DNA of 11,202 nucleotides from an uncultured bacterium (lineage in GTDB: Bacteria; Bacillota; Bacilli; Lactobacillales; Lactobacillaceae), in the NCBI GenBank assembly GCA_905214235.1, contig CAJMLF010000038.1, positions 1 through 11,202 on the forward strand, written 5' to 3'. The position numbers and the translations under genes were made by a program. Shown here piece by piece: positions 1 to 4,959 of this stretch (position 1 is the first letter of the stretch; the number at the start of each line of letters is the position of its first letter). The notes under the pieces are model-generated. The model was given only the letters and a program-made list of their open reading frames with translations, did no database searches and was not told the origin of the DNA.

Positions 1-83
1 TGGAATGTTGAGGTAACACCATTAAAGACCTTGATGGGTTTTTCTGTCCACTTAATGTTCAACTTAAATTTTACAATCTGCCG
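1..83. other. Foreign sequence fused to the tnpB 3' end
   Basis: The tnpB reading frame follows its family up to the IEDLKT motif and then diverges within a few codons to a stop at 64-66. Sequence left of about position 83 therefore seems to come from elsewhere, either another mobile element end or host DNA exposed by a deletion. I see no complete gene in it. A minus-strand frame stays open from about 63 to the window edge but resembles nothing I recognise. The junction position is inference from where family-like protein sequence ends. Confidence 0.35.
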
Positions 84-963
84 TTTTCAAATCTTCAATG
101 ACGATTACGTCGTATTGCTTAACCAAGGTCGTTGTTAGTTTATGCAAATAGTCTTTTCGCTGGTTCGCTACCTTAGCTTGGTAACGGGCCTTTTGTTGCT
201 GTGCTCGTTGCCAGTTTTGGTAATCACCCAGTTCTTTCTTGATGGTTTTATGGTTATGATTCCATTGACAGACGGCAACCGTCGCCTGATATTTCCGTTT
301 AGCATACTTACTTTGCCACTTAGCTGCTTGCTTTTCTGCCCATTTAGCATTAAAGGTTCCGTACTTAATTCCATCGGAACTAATGGCTAGATTAGCGATG
401 CCAACATCAACTCCAACTGCTTTTCCCGTCTTCCTTAAGTACTCGGGAGCTTCAACCGCCACTTGTAATGACAGATAGTAACGGCCGGTGGGCTCGAGGC
501 AAACCGTATAGCACTTAATCTTGTTATTAGCTAACAATGTTGTTTTACTAGTCCGAATGCTGCCCAACTTAGGCAACTTAACCCGCCGTTTAGCAAGTAC
601 CCGACACACTGACCGCCCCGTATAAGCCTGCCGAATAGCACGACGCGATTTAAAACGTGGGTAACCGCCCCGATGTTTAAATAAAATCTTAAAGGCTTGG
701 GCGAGGTTGTGATTAACCACTAGAAAACTAGTTGAGTCACTCGCCCGAAGGAATGGGTATTCCTGCTTGAGTCTCTTCAGTAGATAATTCATCCCGTATT
801 CATTGACGAAGTGACTGCTGGGATTATTTTGATACCGCTCTTTGGCCATTGCCAACATTTGGTTCCAAACAAAGCGATCGTTGCCAAACATCTGCCACAA
901 TTGTTCCCTTTGCTGGGCATTGGGATATAGGCGAAGTTTGATCCCCTTTATAACTTGTGCCAT
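64..963 (-). pseudogene. tnpB: Truncated TnpB (IS200/IS605-type RNA-guided nuclease/transposase accessory)
   Basis: TnpB proteins are RNA-guided DNA nucleases carried by IS200/IS605 and IS1341-like elements and are the ancestors of Cas12. The reading frame gives 299 residues from the ATG at 963; an upstream GTG pair would add three residues but is less likely. The N-terminus (KGIKLRLYPNAQQREQLW) and the RYPRFKSRR-like basic stretch are typical. With numbering that includes the three upstream residues, RuvC-I is VGVDVGIANLA (catalytic Asp189) and RuvC-II is VIVIEDL (catalytic Glu293). The protein stops nine residues after that Glu, so the CxxC zinc ribbon and the RuvC-III Asp, normally about 100 residues more, are absent. 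The guide (omega) RNA, which normally overlaps the tnpB 3' end, should also be lost. No tnpA is nearby. GC looks lower than in the genes to the right. I judge it a dead remnant; the family is certain, the loss of function is inference. Confidence 0.88.
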
Positions 964-1037
964 TTTCACCACAATCTTTCATCATTGGCCAGTCAACAAA
1001 GCTAATTAATATCTGAACACTACTCTCTGTTAAGAAT

Positions 1038-1072
1038 ATCATATCATACTCCAAAACGTATGTTCGATTGAA
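1038..1072 (-). promoter_or_regulatory. Candidate LexA/DinR (SOS) box over a minus-strand promoter upstream of tnpB
   Basis: Read on the minus strand, 1066-1052 is CGAACATACGTTTTG. It fits the Gram-positive LexA/DinR pattern GAAC-N4-GTTY exactly and matches 8 of 10 positions of CGAAC-N4-GTTCG. Directly downstream is TATGAT (1048-1043), with a second overlapping TATGAT at 1043-1038. A weak -35 (TTCAAT, 1072-1067) lies 18 bp upstream, so the box would sit in the spacer where a repressor blocks polymerase. The next gene on this strand is tnpB, whose start is about 75 bp from the -10. The box may belong to the element or to a host gene that was lost. Confidence 0.45.
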
Positions 1073-1119
1073 AGATTAAAAAATAGGCAATTCATCACGT
1101 CCTTAAAAGAGCGTGTCTC

Positions 1120-1150
1120 CTTGCCCGTTTTCAAAAAAATCGGGGGCAAG
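1120..1150. repeat. Inverted repeat, 7-bp stem
   Basis: CTTGCCC (1120-1126) and GGGCAAG (1144-1150) are perfect complements around a 17-base loop. Neither strand has a T-run right after the stem, so it does not look like an intrinsic terminator. It lies in the remnant zone and could be an element end or chance. Confidence 0.35.
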
Positions 1151-1169
1151 ATAAATCTTAGCCTCCTAC

Positions 1170-1189
1170 AAAAATATAAATATATTTTT
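1170..1189. repeat. AT-rich inverted repeat downstream of the orphan reading frame
   Basis: AAAAATATA (1170-1178) and TATATTTTT (1181-1189) form a perfect 9-bp inverted repeat with a 2-base centre. It lies just past the stop of the 60-codon minus-strand frame. It could act as a weak bidirectional terminator, but with only A-T pairs this is uncertain. Confidence 0.35.
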
Positions 1190-1202
1190 CAATGCTAGTA
1201 GT

Positions 1203-1385
1203 TTAATGTTTTGCAGCCAGCTTGTCAATAACCTTATCTAGGAAAACATGTGTCCCGGTTATCTTATTATTTCCTCGGAAATAATCATGATTTCTCACTA
1301 CCCGTCCATGCATAAACTCATGCAATTCTGCTATCCGTTTTTTCTTTGAAACACCCGGAATTAGGTAATCGTTAATATACAACAA
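1203..1385 (-). pseudogene. 60-codon orphan reading frame, probable C-terminal gene remnant
   Basis: The only start available is a TTG at 1385 with no ribosome binding site in front. The frame stays open a little further upstream without an ATG, which suits the 3' end of a decayed gene better than an intact small gene. The product is basic and hydrophilic (about VSKKKRIAELHEFMHGR, then HDYFRGNNKITG, ending DKLAAKH) with no membrane segment or motif I can name. It lies 22 bp past the stop of the reductase gene on the same strand and next to the tnpB remnant. I do not recognise the family and assign no function. Confidence 0.3.
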
Positions 1386-1407
1386 CGTGACTATGAGGCT
1401 GGGATCT

Positions 1408-2406
1408 TTATTTATTAATCTTCATTGAGGAACTGTGCACGGCCATGTGTTTATCAGGATAAAGCTGCTTAGCAAGGGCCGTTACCGCGGTCGGGGCCTC
1501 GCCAAATGCCGAAGCAATCAGGGCCGCCTTGCCCGGATAATTGACCCCGTCCCCAATCGCGTACACCCCATCCACGCTGGTTTTCATTGTCGAATCAACG
1601 TTAATCAGGTTGTGTTCACTGGCCAGGTCTAATGACCACTTTGTCAAGGCCGCGTTGTTGGATGTGAAACCATAGTTCACAATCAACTGGTCCACGTTTA
1701 AATCCTTGATTTCATCGCTCCGCCGCTTCTTTAAACTGAGCGTTACCGTCTGGTCGTCTTCAACCTGCATCTTCTTTGGCAGGTATGGAGTCAAGACCTT
1801 GACCTGGGACTGCTCCAGGCGGGTAATCGTGTGTTCAAGCCCCCGGAACTGGTCACGCCGATGGACCAAGCTAACCTCCTTAGCAACGGGTTCTAGCATC
1901 AGGGCAATATCGATTGCGGAATCACCGCCCCCAAGGACCGCTACCCGCTGGTTACGGTAATCATCACGGTGTTGGACAAAGTAGTGTAGCTGGTGTCCCT
2001 CAGCCTCATCGGCACCGTCCAGGCTTAACCGCCGGGGAGTGAAGGCCCCATTACCCAAGGCGATGATCACTGCCTTGGAATGTGACTCCCGTTGACGGGA
2101 CTTGATCGTAAAGGTCCCATCGTCTTCCTTGATGACGTCATCAACCGTCTCATTTAAAAACTGGTCAACTGGTGCCACCGCCATCTGTTGTTTTAGGCGG
2201 TCGACCAGTTCCTGGCCACTCACGCCGGGCATTCCCGCGACATCCCAAATCTGTTTTTCGGGATAGAGGGCGGCAACCTGGCCCCCTAACTGGGGAAGGC
2301 TCTCAATCAACTGGGCTTTTAATTCGTGCAAACCACAGTAGAAGGCAGCGAACATTCCTGCGGGCCCCCCACCGATTATCGTTACATCATAACTTTGCTC
2401 TGCCAT
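1408..2406 (-). CDS. Ferredoxin/flavodoxin-NADP(+) reductase, thioredoxin-reductase-like (YumC type)
   Basis: This 332-residue cytoplasmic flavoprotein should pass electrons between NADPH and ferredoxin or flavodoxin (EC 1.18.1.2). FAD binding is shown by IIGGGPAGMFAA (GGGPAG at 12-17) and the C-terminal VYAIGDG (281-287) followed by PGKAALIASAFGEAPTAV. NADPH binding is shown by AVLGGGDSAIDIA (GGGDSA at 159-164) and HRRDQFR (182-188), which contacts the 2'-phosphate. The fold is that of thioredoxin reductase, but the redox CxxC expected in the middle domain is absent (residues 120-160 have no Cys). That separates the FNR branch from true TrxB. Length is normal for the family. The ATG at 2406 has AAAGGAAA 7 bases upstream and an extended -10 behind it. 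It is divergent from the nucleoside hydrolase. The physiological electron carrier cannot be told from the sequence. Confidence 0.93.
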   Translation of the reverse strand: MAEQSYDVTIIGGGPAGMFAAFYCGLHELKAQLIESLPQLGGQVAALYPEKQIWDVAGMPGVSGQELVDRLKQQMAVAPVDQFLNETVDDVIKEDDGTFTIKSRQRESHSKAVIIALGNGAFTPRRLSLDGADEAEGHQLHYFVQHRDDYRNQRVAVLGGGDSAIDIALMLEPVAKEVSLVHRRDQFRGLEHTITRLEQSQVKVLTPYLPKKMQVEDDQTVTLSLKKRRSDEIKDLNVDQLIVNYGFTSNNAALTKWSLDLASEHNLINVDSTMKTSVDGVYAIGDGVNYPGKAALIASAFGEAPTAVTALAKQLYPDKHMAVHSSSMKINK

Positions 2407-2438
2407 TAAAATTTCCTTTCATCTTTAGTGCTTACTAT

Positions 2439-2467
2439 ATTATAGCATTACCGGTATTAAGCAACTA
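2439..2467 (-). promoter_or_regulatory. Extended -10 promoter of the NADP reductase gene
   Basis: On the minus strand, TGCTATAAT (2447-2439) is a TG-extended perfect -10. The hexamer 17 bp upstream, TAGTTG (2467-2462), is a poor -35, as often tolerated with an extended -10. Transcription would start near 2432, giving a short leader with AAAGGAAA before the ATG. Confidence 0.65.
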
Positions 2468-2478
2468 ATACCCCCTGA

Positions 2479-2494
2479 ATGATTAATTAATCAT
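2479..2494. repeat. Perfect 16-bp palindrome between divergent promoters
   Basis: ATGATTAATTAATCAT is exactly self-complementary. It lies between the reductase promoter (2439-2467) and the -35 of the hydrolase promoter (2512), so a dimeric repressor or activator bound here could reach both. The AT-rich core with TTAATTAA resembles MarR-type operators in style; the regulator is unknown. Confidence 0.5.
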
Positions 2495-2511
2495 CACTGT
2501 ACGTAAAAGGT

Positions 2512-2540
2512 TTGACGTGTTGATATAGCAATGTTAAACT
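2512..2540 (+). promoter_or_regulatory. Promoter of the nucleoside hydrolase gene
   Basis: TTGACG (2512-2517), a 17-bp spacer and TAAACT (2535-2540) give 5/6 and 4/6 matches to the vegetative consensus. The predicted start point is near 2547, which leaves a leader of about 95 bases before the ATG. Confidence 0.65.
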
Positions 2541-2545
2541 TTTTG

Positions 2546-2559
2546 TAAAAGCGCTACCA
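2546..2559 (+). promoter_or_regulatory. cre box (CcpA site) on the transcription start
   Basis: TAAAAGCGCTACCA fits the cre pattern TGWAARCGYTWNCW at every position but the second (A for G). It covers the predicted +1 of the nucleoside hydrolase promoter, a classic position for CcpA repression. This suggests the gene is shut down when a preferred sugar is available. Confidence 0.6.
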
Positions 2560-2578
2560 TCTTGATTGTTTTTGTCAC

Positions 2579-2590
2579 TAAAGTACTTTA
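2579..2590. repeat. Perfect 12-bp palindrome in the hydrolase leader
   Basis: TAAAGTACTTTA is exactly self-complementary and lies about 30 bp past the predicted transcription start, 50 bp before the ATG. It could be a second operator. It is not followed by a T-run and is not a terminator. Short AT-rich palindromes also arise by chance. Confidence 0.35.
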
Positions 2591-2641
2591 AGATGGAGTA
2601 GTAGATAAAATTTTTAGTTAACTTTTTGGAGGGACAAGATT

Positions 2642-3607
2642 ATGGCTAAAAGAAAAATGATTCTCGACTTAGATACTGGTGTCGATGACTCCTTAGCAAT
2701 CGCTTACGCTTTAGCTGACCCTGAAGTTGATCTGATTGGGATCGTTAGTTCATACGGTAACAACCTGCTGGACGTTTGTGCGCAAAACAGCCTTAAGTTA
2801 CTGGAACTGTTAGGGCACACTGATATTCCGGTATTCAAGGGGCTTCCCCACTCCAGCACATCTGACCACTTCGACGTAATGCAAGTTTCCAAGGATATTC
2901 ACGGTAACAACGGGATTGGTGAGGTTGAATTGCCAGACCCGCAACGCTCCATTGAAGAAGAATCCGGGGTGGACTTCTACATTGACGCCGCCCACAAGTA
3001 CGGCAAAGACCTGATTATCATTCCAACTGGTCCAATGACCAACCTGGCAGCCGCCCTGAAGAAGGATCCTGAAATTGCCCACTTGATTGGTAATGTTACC
3101 TTCATGGGTGGTGCCCTGACGGTTGACGGGAACGTTACCCCAGCCGCCGAAGCCAACATTAACCAGGATGCCAAGGCTGCTGACGAAGTCTTCAAGTCTG
3201 GCTTGCCATTAACTATGGTTGGCCTGGACGTCACCCTGCGGACCCTCTTGACTAAGAAGGAAACCCAGCAATGGCGTGACCTCGGTACCAAGGCTGGTAA
3301 GGCATACGCGGACATCACCGACTTCTACATTGATGCTTACTACAACCTCGACATTGATAAGCGTGGTTGTGCCCTCCACGACCCACTGGCAGTTGGTGTC
3401 GGCATTGACCCATCCTTCGTTCAAACGATCAGCCTGTTCATGCGTTGTGAATACGATCCGGACAGCCCATTCTACGGCCGGACGGTTGGTGACAACGCTA
3501 AGCTCAACGACCCGAACCCGAACGTCAAGGTGGCCGTCAACGTTGATAAGGAACGTTATTTGAAGGTCTTCATGGACCACCTGACCAACCTGTTCAAGGA
3601 ACACTAG
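2642..3607 (+). CDS. Nucleoside hydrolase (inosine-uridine preferring family)
   Basis: This 321-residue cytoplasmic enzyme hydrolyses the N-glycosidic bond of ribonucleosides to a free base and ribose, feeding salvage and pentose catabolism. The N-terminal DLDTGVDD gives the DxDxGxDD calcium-binding signature (Asp9, Asp11, Asp15, Asp16). IIIPTGPMTNLA (126-136) is the conserved central motif. FMGGALTVDGNVTPAAEANI (154-173) matches the ribose-binding loop, and HDPLAV (His246, Asp247) supplies the general acid and last calcium ligand. All expected active-site elements are there, and length is typical. The ATG at 2642 has GGAGGG 8 bases upstream. It is monocistronic: own promoter, cre box, and a strong terminator 24 bases after the stop. 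Whether it prefers purine or pyrimidine nucleosides, or both, cannot be read from these motifs, so no rih symbol is given. Confidence 0.93.
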   Translation: MAKRKMILDLDTGVDDSLAIAYALADPEVDLIGIVSSYGNNLLDVCAQNSLKLLELLGHTDIPVFKGLPHSSTSDHFDVMQVSKDIHGNNGIGEVELPDPQRSIEEESGVDFYIDAAHKYGKDLIIIPTGPMTNLAAALKKDPEIAHLIGNVTFMGGALTVDGNVTPAAEANINQDAKAADEVFKSGLPLTMVGLDVTLRTLLTKKETQQWRDLGTKAGKAYADITDFYIDAYYNLDIDKRGCALHDPLAVGVGIDPSFVQTISLFMRCEYDPDSPFYGRTVGDNAKLNDPNPNVKVAVNVDKERYLKVFMDHLTNLFKEH

Positions 3608-3630
3608 GATAAATTTTTGACACTCCTTCA

Positions 3631-3665
3631 CCACCCTTCGTTTTATTACGGAGGGTGGCTTTTTG
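3631..3665 (+). terminator. Intrinsic terminator of the nucleoside hydrolase gene
   Basis: CCACCCTTCG (3631-3640) pairs with CGGAGGGTGG (3649-3658) over 10 bp with one T-G wobble and an 8-base loop. CTTTTTG follows. Confidence 0.9.
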
Positions 3666-3689
3666 TATTAAATTATTTTAATATTTCTC

Positions 3690-3718
3690 TTGCCATTTAC
3701 TAATTTACCTGTTATGAT
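3690..3718 (+). promoter_or_regulatory. Strong promoter of the leader-peptide/trpX unit
   Basis: TTGCCA (3690-3695), a 17-bp spacer and TATGAT (3713-3718), with a TG one base before the -10, make a good extended vegetative promoter. Start is expected near 3725, only about 10 bases before the leader ribosome binding site. Confidence 0.7.
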
Positions 3719-3750
3719 ACAAGCAAGTTAAAACAAAGGAGAAAGTATTC

Positions 3751-3795
3751 ATGAGTTTCCGCTTCACACAATTGAATAATTGGCAAAGCCGGTAA
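3751..3795 (+). CDS. 14-residue leader peptide with a Trp codon, candidate trp-type attenuator peptide
   Basis: The peptide is MSFRFTQLNNWQSR. Its ATG has a full AAAGGAG ribosome binding site (3735-3741) at 9 bases, better than that of the trpX gene downstream. It begins about 25 bases after the predicted transcription start, as leader peptides do. The Trp codon (3781-3783) is codon 11. The stop codon TAA (3793-3795) overlaps the 5' strand of the following hairpin (3785-3794), so ribosome position would decide folding. E. coli TrpL is also 14 residues with Trp at codons 10 and 11; here there is one Trp. The gene downstream encodes a TrpX-type binding protein. Translation is strongly suggested by the binding site; the regulatory role is inference, and no annotated homologue comes to mind. 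Confidence 0.6.
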   Translation: MSFRFTQLNNWQSR

Positions 3796-3860
3796 CTCAG
3801 AATGGCCGTCTATACAGATGCGTTCTGGGTTTTGCAGAATGCATCTGTACCGGCTTTTTA
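3785..3860 (+). promoter_or_regulatory. Candidate ribosome-mediated attenuator with mutually exclusive hairpins
   Basis: Three pairings can be drawn. The outer terminator helix pairs AAAGCCGGTA (3785-3794) with TACCGGCTTT (3848-3857), 10 bp, ending in TTTTT (3855-3859). The inner hairpin pairs 3814-3827 with 3835-3848, 14 bp with one G-U, loop GGTTTTG. The pre-emptor helix pairs CTCAGAATG (3796-3804) with CGTTCTGGG (3821-3829), 9 bp with three wobbles, and excludes the inner hairpin. CAGAATG occurs twice (3798-3804 and 3835-3841), so both copies compete for 3821-3827. A ribosome stalled at the Trp codon would cover about 3785-3794 and free the pre-emptor. One at the stop codon would cover the pre-emptor and favour the terminator. 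Pairings are seen directly; the mechanism is inferred. Confidence 0.55.
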
Positions 3861-3875
3861 AGAAACCAATTAAGT

Positions 3876-3905
3876 CCGTACGGATTTTCCACGTACGGTC
3901 TTTTC
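3876..3905 (+). terminator. Second terminator-like hairpin before trpX
   Basis: CCGTACG (3876-3882) pairs with CGTACGG (3892-3898), 7 bp, 9-base loop, followed by TCTTTTCC. The 5' arm is also part of a 10-bp palindrome, TCCGTACGGA (3875-3884), which could compete with it. It lies between the attenuator and trpX with no gene in between. Confidence 0.55.
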
Positions 3906-3918
3906 CTTTCGCGCAAAA

Positions 3919-3955
3919 AAGAGGAGCCCCCACCGTGGAGCTCCTTTTAATTTTT
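3919..3955 (+). terminator. Third terminator-like hairpin, next to the trpX ribosome binding site
   Basis: AAGAGGAGC (3919-3927) pairs with GCTCCTTTT (3940-3948), 9 bp with one G-U, and a T-rich tract runs to 3955. A-rich sequence on the left makes it bidirectional. It ends only a few bases before the trpX binding site. Its 3' arm CTCCTTT could also pair with the leader AAAGGAG (3735-3741), giving a possible long-range alternative; this is speculative. Confidence 0.65.
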
Positions 3956-3975
3956 ACAAGAAAGGTTGATTCATT

Positions 3976-4959
3976 ATGAAACGAATTATCACAATCATCA
4001 TTACTTTAGTTGTTGTTCTCGGTGGCTACCTTGGCTTTTCCAAGGCCCAGCAAAATCGCCGTCCAGTTGTCGGCGTCCTGACCATGATGCACCACCCCGC
4101 CCTCGACCAAATCTACAAGGGCTTCGTTGCGGGGCTCGCTGCGGAAGGCTACCATAACGGCAAGAACATCAAGATTGAGTATCAGAACGCCAATGGGGAC
4201 CAGTCCAACCTCAACCAGATGGCCAATAAGTTGATCAACGACCACGCCAAGGTTGTGATGGGAATTACCACCCCTGCCGCCCAATCATTAGCCAACGCTA
4301 CCAAAGACACCCCGGTCCTGATGGGCGGTATCGGAGACCCGGTTGGTTCACGGCTCGTTAAAAGCATGAAACACCCGGGAGGCAACGTCACCGGGGTCCA
4401 GTCCGATAACCCTGTTCGCCAGCAACTTGCCCTGGCCAAGCGCTTTCTTCCTCACGCTAAGCAGCTCGGCTTAATCTACACCTCAAGCGACCCCTCAGCA
4501 GAACACCAGGCTAAGCAAATGGAAGCCGCTGCCAAGCAGCTCAACATCAAGTTAAAGGTGGCCACAATTGCCAACTCCAATGACCTTAACCAGGTTTCGC
4601 AAAGCCTGCTCAGCCACGTCGATGGGGTAATGGTCCCGTGTGACAACACCATCGCCGGTTCAATGAAGGTCCTCGTTAAAAACGCTGATGCCGTCAATAA
4701 GCCGGTCTTCCCCGGTGCAGATACCATGGTGAAGGATGGCGGAGTCGCCTCAATCAGCCTCGACCAGTACGGGATGGGGAAAGCAACCGGGAAAATGGCA
4801 GCGCAGATTCTTAAGGGAAAGCGGCCCCAGGACATGGCGGTTGACGACTACCACCACGGCAAACCAGTCCTTAACCTGAAGCAGGCCCACAAGCTCGGTC
4901 TTAAGGTGCCCGCCGGTTTTACTAAGGATGCCCAAGAACACGGCCAAGTTATTAAATAA
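3976..4959 (+). CDS. trpX: TrpX-type ABC transporter substrate-binding protein (PF04392 family), no partner genes nearby
   Basis: This 327-residue extracytoplasmic protein should bind a small ligand for an ABC importer; in streptococci and lactobacilli relatives are called TrpX and linked to tryptophan uptake. Residues 4-22 are one hydrophobic segment followed by SKAQQ. There is no lipobox Cys, so it is either membrane-anchored or cut by signal peptidase I. From about 31 the two-lobed binding fold follows: VVGVLTMMHHPALDQIYKGF, then GITTPAAQSLANAT, GGIGDPVGSRLV and the second lobe with LGLIYTSSDPSAEHQ and MVPCDNTIAG, which are typical of the family. The ATG at 3976 has AAAGG at 3961-3965. A full system has a permease and an ATPase directly downstream; here the next gene is convergent, so this gene is an orphan. 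The Trp-containing leader peptide supports tryptophan as ligand, but this is inference. Confidence 0.75.
   Translation: MKRIITIIITLVVVLGGYLGFSKAQQNRRPVVGVLTMMHHPALDQIYKGFVAGLAAEGYHNGKNIKIEYQNANGDQSNLNQMANKLINDHAKVVMGITTPAAQSLANATKDTPVLMGGIGDPVGSRLVKSMKHPGGNVTGVQSDNPVRQQLALAKRFLPHAKQLGLIYTSSDPSAEHQAKQMEAAAKQLNIKLKVATIANSNDLNQVSQSLLSHVDGVMVPCDNTIAGSMKVLVKNADAVNKPVFPGADTMVKDGGVASISLDQYGMGKATGKMAAQILKGKRPQDMAVDDYHHGKPVLNLKQAHKLGLKVPAGFTKDAQEHGQVIK

Noticed and set aside
824..1054. Minus-strand reading frame starting at the SOS-like promoter
   Set aside because: It overlaps tnpB in another frame, its ATG lies within the promoter -10 area, and the product resembles no protein I know.
1120..1150. 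Intrinsic terminator in the remnant zone
   Set aside because: The 7-bp stem is not followed by a T-run on either strand.
1408..2406. Thioredoxin reductase (TrxB)
   Set aside because: The redox-active CxxC is missing, so the FNR/YumC branch is the better call.
2979..3634. Long antisense reading frames opposite the nucleoside hydrolase and other genes
   Set aside because: They are frame shadows of well-supported genes, without ribosome binding sites or family-like sequence.
3700..3975. T-box riboswitch for tryptophan upstream of trpX
   Set aside because: The conserved T-box bulge sequence (GGTGGNACCGCG type) and the specifier loop architecture are not present; the leader has a ribosome binding site and a reading frame instead.
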